64,000 nt of DNA from Bacteroidota bacterium (lineage in GTDB: Bacteria > Bacteroidota > Ignavibacteria > Ignavibacteriales > Ignavibacteriaceae). Position 1 is the stretch's first letter, and each line of letters starts with the position of its first letter. The notes under the pieces are model-generated. The model was given only the letters and a program-made list of their open reading frames with translations, was not told the DNA's origin and made no database searches. A program made the position numbers and the translations under genes. This document shows positions 54,612 to 62,769 of this stretch, one piece after another. The stretch spans positions 62,001 to 126,000 of the forward strand of contig JAKAGV010000016.1 of assembly GCA_021815405.1 (NCBI GenBank). Direction: 5' to 3'.

Positions 54612-56876
54612 ATGAATTTTTTTCGGTTACTTTTTTTATTTACAATAATTTTATGTCTAAATATTTGGGGACAATCGGTCTCCTTCAACACTTACATGAA
54701 CCCGGTAATTCCGGGCGATCATCCTGATTGTACTCTAACAAGAGTAGGGAATGATTTTTACACAACCGGTTCTTCCTTTAACGTAACTCCCGTAATTTAT
54801 CATTCAACAGATTTAGTTCATTGGGAAGCAATTGCACAGCCGGTAAGCGCTGCATGGTCCGGTTATGGTGATGCCGCTGGCGGAGGTTGCTGGGGCGGAC
54901 AGGTAGTATTTCACGGAAACAAGTGGTGGGATTTTTTTAAGACTAATAAAGGAATGTGTTTTGCCACTGCAGATAACGTAAAAGGACCATGGTCCTTGCC
55001 TACAGTGATGAACACACCTGCAGGTGTCCCCGGATTAGGATATGACAATTCCATCTTTATTGATGACGATGGAAGCTGGTACTTAGTAGTTAAAAACGGG
55101 CAACCAAATAACTGGATAGTTCAGTTAGGAAATGATGGGCAGCCAAGCGGAAAGGTATTGAATCTTACATGGTTGAATCCTGCTCCTTCATATCCGTATA
55201 GCTGGGCAGAAGGACCGGTAATGTGGAAGCATGACGGATACTATTATTATTCTTTTGCAAGAGATTTAAGCGGGGGACAGTACGTAATGCGGAGTGATTC
55301 TCTTACTGATAATCAATCATCTTGGCAAATGATGGGAAACTTTTTTAATATGAATGATCCTCAGATTAGCGGTTCACTTTTTACAACTCCGAACCATGCC
55401 TCAGCGGTTGTAACACTTGACGACAGCACTTACTGGGTTATGCATCCGCTTTATGCAAAGGGAGAATGGAAAGGGCAGGGAAGGCAAGGGCTATTAAACC
55501 AGGTTCATTATGATGTTACCGGGAAGCCCATTGCCGATTATCCGATTAATAGTAGCTTTATCGCACCGGCTCTGCCGAGCAGCGGCATTCCATGGATGGT
55601 ACCTCATTCGGATTTTTTTAATTCCGATACCTTAAATCCGGAATGGTCTTTTCTCGGATATACACCGAATAATACATGGTCACTTACAGAACGTCCCGGT
55701 TGGCTGGAATTATCTGCCAAGAGTACCTCTGAAGCAAATACAGTAATTAAAAATGACGGCGAACATAACTATTCGCTTATAACAAGACTCGACTTCAGTC
55801 CGTCATCAACATCTGATGAAGCAGGACTTTGGATAATGCGCGGTGATCAGACAATGAATGTTAGGCTTGTTAGTTCGTTATCGAGTACGGGCGATAGAGT
55901 GGTTAGATTTGTTTCCGGCAGCACTCAGTATGAAACTTTAAATAGCATAGGCGATACACTGTGGCTTAAAATGGTGAGGGTTAATCATAAAATAACCGGG
56001 TATTTTAGCGGTAACGGAAATGACTGGACACAAGTTGGTCAAGCTGTGGATATTTCAGCAATAGATTCATATTCCGATTTCTCAACCTTTACCGGTACCA
56101 GGCAAGGATTATACGTTAACGGTATTCAAGACTGCTGGTTCGATCTTTATATTTACCGAGATGCATATACGCCCATATTGGCAGAATGCCCTGCAAATCA
56201 ATTAGGTACAAAAAGAACTGTGTTAAGCACTGATACTACGGTGCTTGATAATATTTATTATAATAATTGGGCATTGTATGCAGGCGTAGAGTTCGGAGGT
56301 TCAGATTATCAGAAGAGCCCGGATTCTGTTTCCTTTGTCGCTTCAAGCGCTAACAACGGCGGTACTGTTGAAGTTTATATTGATTCGATAGATGCGAGCA
56401 CCAAGATTGCCGAATGCAATATTGCAGGTACCGGGTCATGGTCAACCTTTAAAACATTTTCAGCTAAATTATCAAAGCCGGTTTCGGGCAGCCATGATGT
56501 TTACCTTTTATTTACCGGATCGGTTACGGGCAAATTATTCATGCTGCAATCATTCAATTTTACTTCAACAAAAATTACAGATGTAAAAAATATCGAAGGA
56601 GAAATTCTTCCGAAGCAGTATAAGCTGGAACAAAACTTTCCAAATCCTTTTAATCCAACTACGCAGATTAAATATTCAATTCCAAAGCCCGGTTATGTAT
56701 CTCTAAAGGTCTTTAATATTCTTGGTCAGAACCAGGCTACTTTATACGATGGAGAAGAGAAGGCTGGTAATTACTCTATCACTTTTAATGGAGATAACCT
56801 CGCAAGCGGCGTTTACTTATACCAGCTAAAAGCAGGAAGCTTTTTACAAACCAAAAAGCTGGTTCTTCTAAAATAA
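54612..56876 (+). CDS. GH43 xylosidase/arabinofuranosidase with CBM-like module and T9SS tail
   Basis: Signal peptide to about IWGQ. Five-blade propeller about 28-315 with base Asp39 in GDHPDCTL, a GYDNSIFIDDDG block carrying the modulating Asp, and acid Glu200 in WAEGPVMW. A second beta-sandwich (about 330-520, FFNSDTLNPEWSFLG) is the usual GH43 companion domain. A CBM6/36-like module (about 523-655, TPILAECPANQLG) and the T9SS sorting domain (about 672-754, NFPNPFNPTT, KLVLLK) follow. The ATG is preceded by CAGGAG. Probably exported to the cell surface to trim xylan side chains or xylo-oligosaccharides. It differs from the tail-less GH43 at 4446. Confidence 0.93.
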   Translation: MNFFRLLFLFTIILCLNIWGQSVSFNTYMNPVIPGDHPDCTLTRVGNDFYTTGSSFNVTPVIYHSTDLVHWEAIAQPVSAAWSGYGDAAGGGCWGGQVVFHGNKWWDFFKTNKGMCFATADNVKGPWSLPTVMNTPAGVPGLGYDNSIFIDDDGSWYLVVKNGQPNNWIVQLGNDGQPSGKVLNLTWLNPAPSYPYSWAEGPVMWKHDGYYYYSFARDLSGGQYVMRSDSLTDNQSSWQMMGNFFNMNDPQISGSLFTTPNHASAVVTLDDSTYWVMHPLYAKGEWKGQGRQGLLNQVHYDVTGKPIADYPINSSFIAPALPSSGIPWMVPHSDFFNSDTLNPEWSFLGYTPNNTWSLTERPGWLELSAKSTSEANTVIKNDGEHNYSLITRLDFSPSSTSDEAGLWIMRGDQTMNVRLVSSLSSTGDRVVRFVSGSTQYETLNSIGDTLWLKMVRVNHKITGYFSGNGNDWTQVGQAVDISAIDSYSDFSTFTGTRQGLYVNGIQDCWFDLYIYRDAYTPILAECPANQLGTKRTVLSTDTTVLDNIYYNNWALYAGVEFGGSDYQKSPDSVSFVASSANNGGTVEVYIDSIDASTKIAECNIAGTGSWSTFKTFSAKLSKPVSGSHDVYLLFTGSVTGKLFMLQSFNFTSTKITDVKNIEGEILPKQYKLEQNFPNPFNPTTQIKYSIPKPGYVSLKVFNILGQNQATLYDGEEKAGNYSITFNGDNLASGVYLYQLKAGSFLQTKKLVLLK

Positions 56877-56949
56877 AATTTTTGCTTTCGTAAGAGAAAA
56901 AGTATGGATATATCTCTATATAAAAAAGTAAATGTTTAGGATTCTATAA

Positions 56950-59013
56950 TTGAAGCTTAATATCAAATATAGAACTTTAAAAAAAATTACTGGTCCTTTT
57001 CTATTAGCAGCATCGTGCTTGCTTTTTTTGAACTTTTATCTTGGAAGCTTCAACAGCCAGCAGATTCTTGATCATCAAAAGCTTGCGAAGGAATACTATA
57101 ATTCCGATGCTCAATGGTATCTTAAGAATATTCCGTTCTTTGAATGCTCGGATAAGAAGATTCAGGACGTTTATTATTACAGATGGAAGCTTTACAAAGC
57201 TCACATAAGGAATGTCGGTGAGGACGGTTATGTTATTACAGAATTTCTTGATAAAGTTAGCTGGGATAAAGAGCCATACTCTTCTCTTAATGATGCTACA
57301 GGTTTTCATATCCTTGAAGGGCGCTGGTTAAAGGACAGAAAATATATTGACGGTTATATCAATTATATGTACAGAGGCGGCGGCAATGACCGACATTTTA
57401 GTGAAGGCATTGCCGATGCAGCCTACAATTATTACCTCGTGAATAAAGATTCTGCTTTTATCGAAAGCCAACTAAGTGTAATGGAACATATTTATAACCT
57501 CTGGCTGGACCATTACGATTTAAAAAAAGATTTGTATTTCATTGAACCGTTATTAGATGCAACCGAATATACAATCTCTTCAATTGACGCTTCCGGCGGC
57601 GAAGACGGCTTTCGGGGAGGCGATGCTTTTAGACCAACGATAAACAGTTATATGTATGGGAATGCATTGGCAATTGCACACATAGCTTTAATGAAACGCG
57701 ACACAGCACTTTCCAATATTTATTTGCAACGAGCGCAAGAGATAAAGAATAATGTGCAGGCTGATTTGTGGAACGATATGCTGCATCATTTTATCGACAG
57801 GTATAAAGTAAACAATAAATTTGTTCACTACTGGGATTTCATAAGAGGTAGAGAACTTGCTGGTTATGTACCATGGAGTTATAATCTTCCGGATGATAAT
57901 GCAAAATATAATTCAGCCTGGGGAAACTTAATGGATACGACAAAGTTTCTTGGTAAATTTGGCTTGCGTACTGACGAGCCTTCATATCAATATTATATGA
58001 AGCAATACAGATATGAAGGAACTCATCCCGAATGCCAGTGGAACGGTCCAAGCTGGCCATTTCAGGAAACTCAAGTACTGGAGGGGATGGCTAACTTACT
58101 AAATAATTATAAACAGAAAATTATTAATACCTCTGATTATCTAAAGGTACTTAGATTGTATACGCAGCAGCATTATCTTCTCGACGGAAAATTAAATTTG
58201 CAGGAAGATTACAACCCGGATACAGGAAAGCCGATAGTCGGATTGCCAAGAAGCAATCATTACAATCATTCATCTTACAATGATTTGATAATTACCGGGC
58301 TATGCGGTGTGCGTCCTTCTGATGGGAATACGCTTGTTATAAATCCTTTGATAGATAATTCGATAAAATATTTTTGTCTTGATGACGTGCTTTATCATGG
58401 GCATAATTTATCAATAGTCTATGACAGAAGCGGTGAAAAATATAATTTAGGTAAAGGCTTGATTATCTATATAGACGGTAAAAAAGCAGCGATAAAAAAG
58501 ATAGATAACCGATACGAGGTTAATATAGGCTTTCCAATCGTCATTAAGCCGAAAAATAAAATTGACTTGGCTTTGAACATTTGGCGAAGCGGTTATCCTA
58601 AGCCGTCAGCATCCGTTAACTCAGAACCGGATTCGCTTTATCAGGCAATTGATGGTCGCATTTGGTACTTCCCCGAGGTTAATAACTTTTGGTCAACATA
58701 TGGATCTACTTCTAACACTAACTGGTATATGATTGATTTAGGTAAAGCTCAGAAAATATCCTCATCTAAAATATACTTTTATGAAGATGATAAAACATAT
58801 AAAGAACCGGATAATTATAATATCGAATATTGGAATGGAGAGCATTGGCAAAGTGTTGATGAAGTATCCAGAGTTCCCGCTTCACCGGTAGGTAATTCAA
58901 TTAATGCAATTAATTTTAAATCGATTTCAACAAGGAAGATCAAATTTATTTTTAACAATCAGAAAAGAAATCTTGCAGTTGCCGTTGTTGAATTACAGCT
59001 ATTTAAAAATTGA
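56950..59013 (+). CDS. (alpha/alpha)6 glycoside hydrolase, MGH1/GH63-like, with discoidin domain
   Basis: An N-terminal hydrophobic segment (FLLAASCLLFLNFYLG) acts as signal or anchor. Residues about 60-420 form an (alpha/alpha)6 barrel with WYLKNIPFFECSDKKIQDVY, DGFRGGDAFRPTINSYMYGN and CQWNGPSWPFQETQVLEG, typical of MGH1-like/GH63/GH37 enzymes. The Asp residues of the DGFRGGD block and the Glu of the PSWPFQE block are candidate catalytic groups. A small C-terminal sheet follows, and residues about 545-687 form an F5/8 type C domain (WYMIDLGKAQKIS). TTG start, with AGGA about 9 nt upstream. The substrate is not assignable; an arabinose-, rhamnose- or glucose-containing branch is possible. 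Confidence 0.75.
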   Translation: MKLNIKYRTLKKITGPFLLAASCLLFLNFYLGSFNSQQILDHQKLAKEYYNSDAQWYLKNIPFFECSDKKIQDVYYYRWKLYKAHIRNVGEDGYVITEFLDKVSWDKEPYSSLNDATGFHILEGRWLKDRKYIDGYINYMYRGGGNDRHFSEGIADAAYNYYLVNKDSAFIESQLSVMEHIYNLWLDHYDLKKDLYFIEPLLDATEYTISSIDASGGEDGFRGGDAFRPTINSYMYGNALAIAHIALMKRDTALSNIYLQRAQEIKNNVQADLWNDMLHHFIDRYKVNNKFVHYWDFIRGRELAGYVPWSYNLPDDNAKYNSAWGNLMDTTKFLGKFGLRTDEPSYQYYMKQYRYEGTHPECQWNGPSWPFQETQVLEGMANLLNNYKQKIINTSDYLKVLRLYTQQHYLLDGKLNLQEDYNPDTGKPIVGLPRSNHYNHSSYNDLIITGLCGVRPSDGNTLVINPLIDNSIKYFCLDDVLYHGHNLSIVYDRSGEKYNLGKGLIIYIDGKKAAIKKIDNRYEVNIGFPIVIKPKNKIDLALNIWRSGYPKPSASVNSEPDSLYQAIDGRIWYFPEVNNFWSTYGSTSNTNWYMIDLGKAQKISSSKIYFYEDDKTYKEPDNYNIEYWNGEHWQSVDEVSRVPASPVGNSINAINFKSISTRKIKFIFNNQKRNLAVAVVELQLFKN

Positions 59014-59226
59014 TATTAATTCATCTGCTATATGGAGATAATAGTAAACTGAATGTTTAATAAAAAAGGAGTAAATGTTATGATAATTGTATAATTAAAA
59101 AATTCGAAGGGAGTTTAAAAATTGCCGGAGTAATGGAGTAATTAAGTCGTTTTCTTAAATAAAGAATTTCGATGCCGGCAAAAATGCAAAAGTTTCTTTT
59201 ATAAAAAAATTTTCATTGGAGGTATA

Positions 59227-62200
59227 ATGAAAAGTTTTGTTTCAATTTCAAAGTATTTTACAATTGCTTTCATTCTGATGATTGTAGGTACTCTTAAAGC
59301 ACAGAGTATCTTATCGCAGGATTTTGAAAGCTATACTATAGGTGATTCTACATCTATAGGTCATGTTAGTTGGTCGCCTACGGATATTAAAACGGTAATA
59401 GTTGCCGATCCGCTTGGTAGTGGAAGCAAGGTTTTAAAAGTCACTACAACAAATTATGGAGCAGCGCCCGTTCTTATGTTCGTTTTGCCTGCTGGTAAGA
59501 CTCTTGCCGATTATGATTCACTCACTTTTGATGCTTACTATGTGTCTGGAGATTTGTCCTATAAATTAATTGTTGGCTCAGCTTATCAAACGGATCCAAT
59601 CGGACATCATTTCCTTGATGCCGATACAAATTATTCGTACAATCGTACTCAAGGTGCTTCTACAGGATGGGAGCGTATAAGTCTGGCAGCTAATAAAATA
59701 TCAACTTTTTCTGATACAGTTTATATTGCTATTGGAACAAACAATTCCGGTGCAACCTGGTATATGGATAATGTTAATCTTGTAGCAAAACCGGCAACCG
59801 GCCCGATATGGGGCACAGGACAGGATTTTGAAAGCTATACTCTCGGTGATTCTACATCTATAGGTCACGTTAGTTGGGCGCCTACGGATATAAAAACCGT
59901 AATAGTTGCTGATCCACTTGGCAGTGGAAGCAAGGTTTTAAAAGTCACTACAACCAATTATGGGGCTGCGCCTGTACTTGGATTTGTTTTGCCTGCTGGT
60001 AAGACTCTTGCTGATTATGATTCACTCACTTTTGATGCTTATTATCAGTCGGGAGATGTATCCTATAAATTAATTGTCGGCTCAGCTTATCAAACGGATC
60101 CAATCGGACATCATTTCCTTGATGCCGATACAAATTATTCGTACAATCGAACTCAAGGTGTTTCTACCGGCTGGGAACGTATAAGTCTGGCAGCTAATAC
60201 AATATCAACTTTTTCCGACACAGTATATATTGCTATTGGAACAAACAATTCCGGTGCTACCTGGTATATGGATAATGTTAATCTAGTAGCTAAGGTAGTT
60301 ACTCCGCCACCGCCACCTCCGCCACCTTCAAACCCAACACAAATAGTAACAAATGGAGGTTTTGAGGATTCTAATGTTGGCATTATTGATTCGACAACGA
60401 CAATAAAGGGATGGATATTTCAGACTGATGCTGGAATAACTCCGCCTCCATTAATTCAAATTGTAAGTGATACTGTAGAACAAGGAAAACGCGCGTTAAG
60501 TGTAACTGTGCATGGTATTGGAGCTAACCCTTGGTCTATTCAAGCGGTTGCCGATAGTATTCATGTTGTCCCTGGAGTTACTTATAATTATTCTATTTGG
60601 GCAAAAGCATCAAAGAACGGTGCTCAGGCAAATTTCACAATAGGTAATTATTCTTATTCCGAGTATGGAGCCATACGCCCAGCCAATCTTACTACGAGTT
60701 GGCAAAAATTCACTATGCAGTTTAAGGTAAGTGATGGTAAAACTGTCATTCGCGGACCAATTCACTTTAGCATGGCAGTAGATACTGGAGTTACCATTTG
60801 GGTCGATAATTTACAAATTGTAGATGCTAATGCAAGCAAGGAACCGGTAACTGTAGAAGCTGAATCCGGCGTTCTTGGCAGCAATTATAGTATCATGCAA
60901 GATAATGCCGATACTGTTACTTACATTACTCCAAAAAATACTTATACCGGTTTAACAGCCCCGGGAGATACAAGCCACATAGCAACATACCAGGTAACTT
61001 TCCCGGATACTGGATATTATAACCTTTTTGCCAGAGTTCGTGTGGGTTCAGGTGCTTATAACAGCGACAGCTTTTTCTATGGGAAAGGATTCGGTGTAAA
61101 GAATGATACCGCAAGCAGTGATTGGGTTATGATAAATGGATTAGCAAGTTCAGGATTCATTAATTCAAACGATATAGTAGATGGACCCGGAACTCAAGGC
61201 ACTCAAGTATGGAAATGGGTCAATGTAACTAAGAATTTTCATTACGATCAATCTGTCGATTCTTTTTATGTTGGTAATGCGGATAGTCTGACTCAGACCT
61301 TTCAGATAGGCTCTAGAGAATCAGGATTAGACATTGATAAGATTGCATTCGCAACTACCAAACTATATTTTACTGTCAACGATCTCGATAATGGTCTCCC
61401 AGGTCAGGCAACTAATTTTATCGATTCCAGCCAGTTTTATCAAGGTCCGCCATTGGCACAAGGTGCTGCTAAGTTCTTAGGCAATGTAAAAAGTGCATAC
61501 GGCGATAATAACTTTGCAAACTTCTGGAACCAACTGACTCCGGGTAACGAAGGGAAGTGGGGTTCAGTTGCAGTATCTCAAGATACTACTACTTGGAATT
61601 GGAAAGGTCTTGATACTTTATACAATTATGCAATTGCACATCATATGATTTTCAAAGATCATAATTTAATTTGGGGGCAGCAGCAGCCATCCTGGATTTC
61701 AACTCTTGATTCTGCTACGCAGTTAAAATGGATCGAAACCTGGATAAGAATGGTTGGGGAAAGATATCCTAAAATTAATATGATTGATGTTGTTAATGAA
61801 CCTTTACCTGGGCACAATCCTCCTGATGGTCTAAACGGCCGTGCTAATTATGAAAACGCACTTGGCGGTGCTGGTTCTACCGGATGGGATTGGGTAATCA
61901 AAGCCTTTGAATTAGCAAGAAAGTATCTTCCTAATGCTAAGTTATTAATTAATGATTATGGTATTATAAACGATAATACCGCTACCACTAACTATCTTAC
62001 TATTATAAATCTATTGAAAGATAGAGGTTTGATTGATGGTATTGGTGTTCAGGGGCATCGGTTCGAACTTGAAAATGCCGATACTACAACATTGAAAAAC
62101 AACCTGGCAAGGCTTGGTGCAACTGGGTTGCCGGTTTATATATCAGAGATGGATCTAGGTAATATAGGCGATACCGGAACACCGAATGATAATACTCAGT

Positions 62201-62676
62201 TGCAGTTGTATCAAAAGATATTTCCAATATTATGGAACAGCCCTGCAGTAAAGGGAATTACACTCTGGGGATATATGCAAGGCGAAATGTGGCAAACTAC
62301 TTGTTATCTTGTCCGTTCAGATAATACATGGAGACCGGCGATGACGTGGCTGGCGCAATATGTTAAGAATAATCCTTTAACAGGTGTTGATCAAGCCGCA
62401 TCCAATGTTCCGGCAAAATTTGAACTAATGCAGAATTATCCGAATCCCTTTAATCCGAGTACCAAAATTAGTTATAGCTTAGCAAAGCCATCGAAGGTAA
62501 CGCTGAGAGTATACGATATTTTGGGACAGGAAGTTCAAACTCTGGTTAACAGAGAACAAACGGCAGGTAACTACACGGTTACATTCGATGCTCAAAACCT
62601 GGCAAGCGGTGTTTACTTCTACCAGATTCAAGCAGGAAACTTTGTAGCGACCAAGAAACTAATGCTGCTTAAATAA
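59227..62676 (+). CDS. Multi-module GH10 xylanase with four binding modules and T9SS tail
   Basis: 1,149 aa. Signal peptide to about LKAQ; two near-identical 168-aa sandwich modules (about 28-195 and 200-357) also found in the protein at 43041; an eight-proline linker (about 359-366); a CBM4/9/22-like module (about 370-538, TNGGFEDSNV); a CBM6/35-like module (about 540-720, VEAESGVLGSNYS); GH10 barrel (about 735-1050) with HNLIWGQQQP, acid/base Glu858 in DVVNEPL and nucleophile Glu974 in YISEMDLG; T9SS sorting domain (about 1065-1149, NYPNPFNPST, KLMLLK). The barrel is a close paralogue of the one at 12837. Likely the main insoluble-xylan enzyme. TTGGAGG precedes the ATG. Confidence 0.96.
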   Translation: MKSFVSISKYFTIAFILMIVGTLKAQSILSQDFESYTIGDSTSIGHVSWSPTDIKTVIVADPLGSGSKVLKVTTTNYGAAPVLMFVLPAGKTLADYDSLTFDAYYVSGDLSYKLIVGSAYQTDPIGHHFLDADTNYSYNRTQGASTGWERISLAANKISTFSDTVYIAIGTNNSGATWYMDNVNLVAKPATGPIWGTGQDFESYTLGDSTSIGHVSWAPTDIKTVIVADPLGSGSKVLKVTTTNYGAAPVLGFVLPAGKTLADYDSLTFDAYYQSGDVSYKLIVGSAYQTDPIGHHFLDADTNYSYNRTQGVSTGWERISLAANTISTFSDTVYIAIGTNNSGATWYMDNVNLVAKVVTPPPPPPPPSNPTQIVTNGGFEDSNVGIIDSTTTIKGWIFQTDAGITPPPLIQIVSDTVEQGKRALSVTVHGIGANPWSIQAVADSIHVVPGVTYNYSIWAKASKNGAQANFTIGNYSYSEYGAIRPANLTTSWQKFTMQFKVSDGKTVIRGPIHFSMAVDTGVTIWVDNLQIVDANASKEPVTVEAESGVLGSNYSIMQDNADTVTYITPKNTYTGLTAPGDTSHIATYQVTFPDTGYYNLFARVRVGSGAYNSDSFFYGKGFGVKNDTASSDWVMINGLASSGFINSNDIVDGPGTQGTQVWKWVNVTKNFHYDQSVDSFYVGNADSLTQTFQIGSRESGLDIDKIAFATTKLYFTVNDLDNGLPGQATNFIDSSQFYQGPPLAQGAAKFLGNVKSAYGDNNFANFWNQLTPGNEGKWGSVAVSQDTTTWNWKGLDTLYNYAIAHHMIFKDHNLIWGQQQPSWISTLDSATQLKWIETWIRMVGERYPKINMIDVVNEPLPGHNPPDGLNGRANYENALGGAGSTGWDWVIKAFELARKYLPNAKLLINDYGIINDNTATTNYLTIINLLKDRGLIDGIGVQGHRFELENADTTTLKNNLARLGATGLPVYISEMDLGNIGDTGTPNDNTQLQLYQKIFPILWNSPAVKGITLWGYMQGEMWQTTCYLVRSDNTWRPAMTWLAQYVKNNPLTGVDQAASNVPAKFELMQNYPNPFNPSTKISYSLAKPSKVTLRVYDILGQEVQTLVNREQTAGNYTVTFDAQNLASGVYFYQIQAGNFVATKKLMLLK
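59324..60300 (+). repeat. Tandem 504-bp coding repeat
   Basis: The block beginning near GGTGATTCTACATCTATAGG occurs at 59341 and 59845 (504 bp apart) with only scattered base changes, so it duplicated recently. A third, more diverged copy lies in another gene at about 43153-43600. Confidence 0.92.
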
Positions 62677-62709
62677 ATGTAATATACTTTCTTGTAGGTT
62701 CATAATTTT

Positions 62710-62737
62710 CATGGCTGGTAATTTTTTACCAGCCATG
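62710..62737 (+). terminator. Hairpin after large GH10
   Basis: CATGGCTGGTA (62710-62720) pairs perfectly with TACCAGCCATG (62727-62737) around an AT-rich loop. No clean T-run follows (AAATCTTT), so it may be a weak terminator or processing hairpin before the CE15 gene. Confidence 0.6.
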
Positions 62738-62769
62738 AAATCTTTCAAACTTATTGCGGATACAATAAA

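Noticed and set aside
59071-59094. AAAGGAG followed by a four-codon ORF upstream of the large GH10
   Set aside because: Too short to support as a leader, and the true GH10 start has its own GGAGG site about 130 bp downstream.
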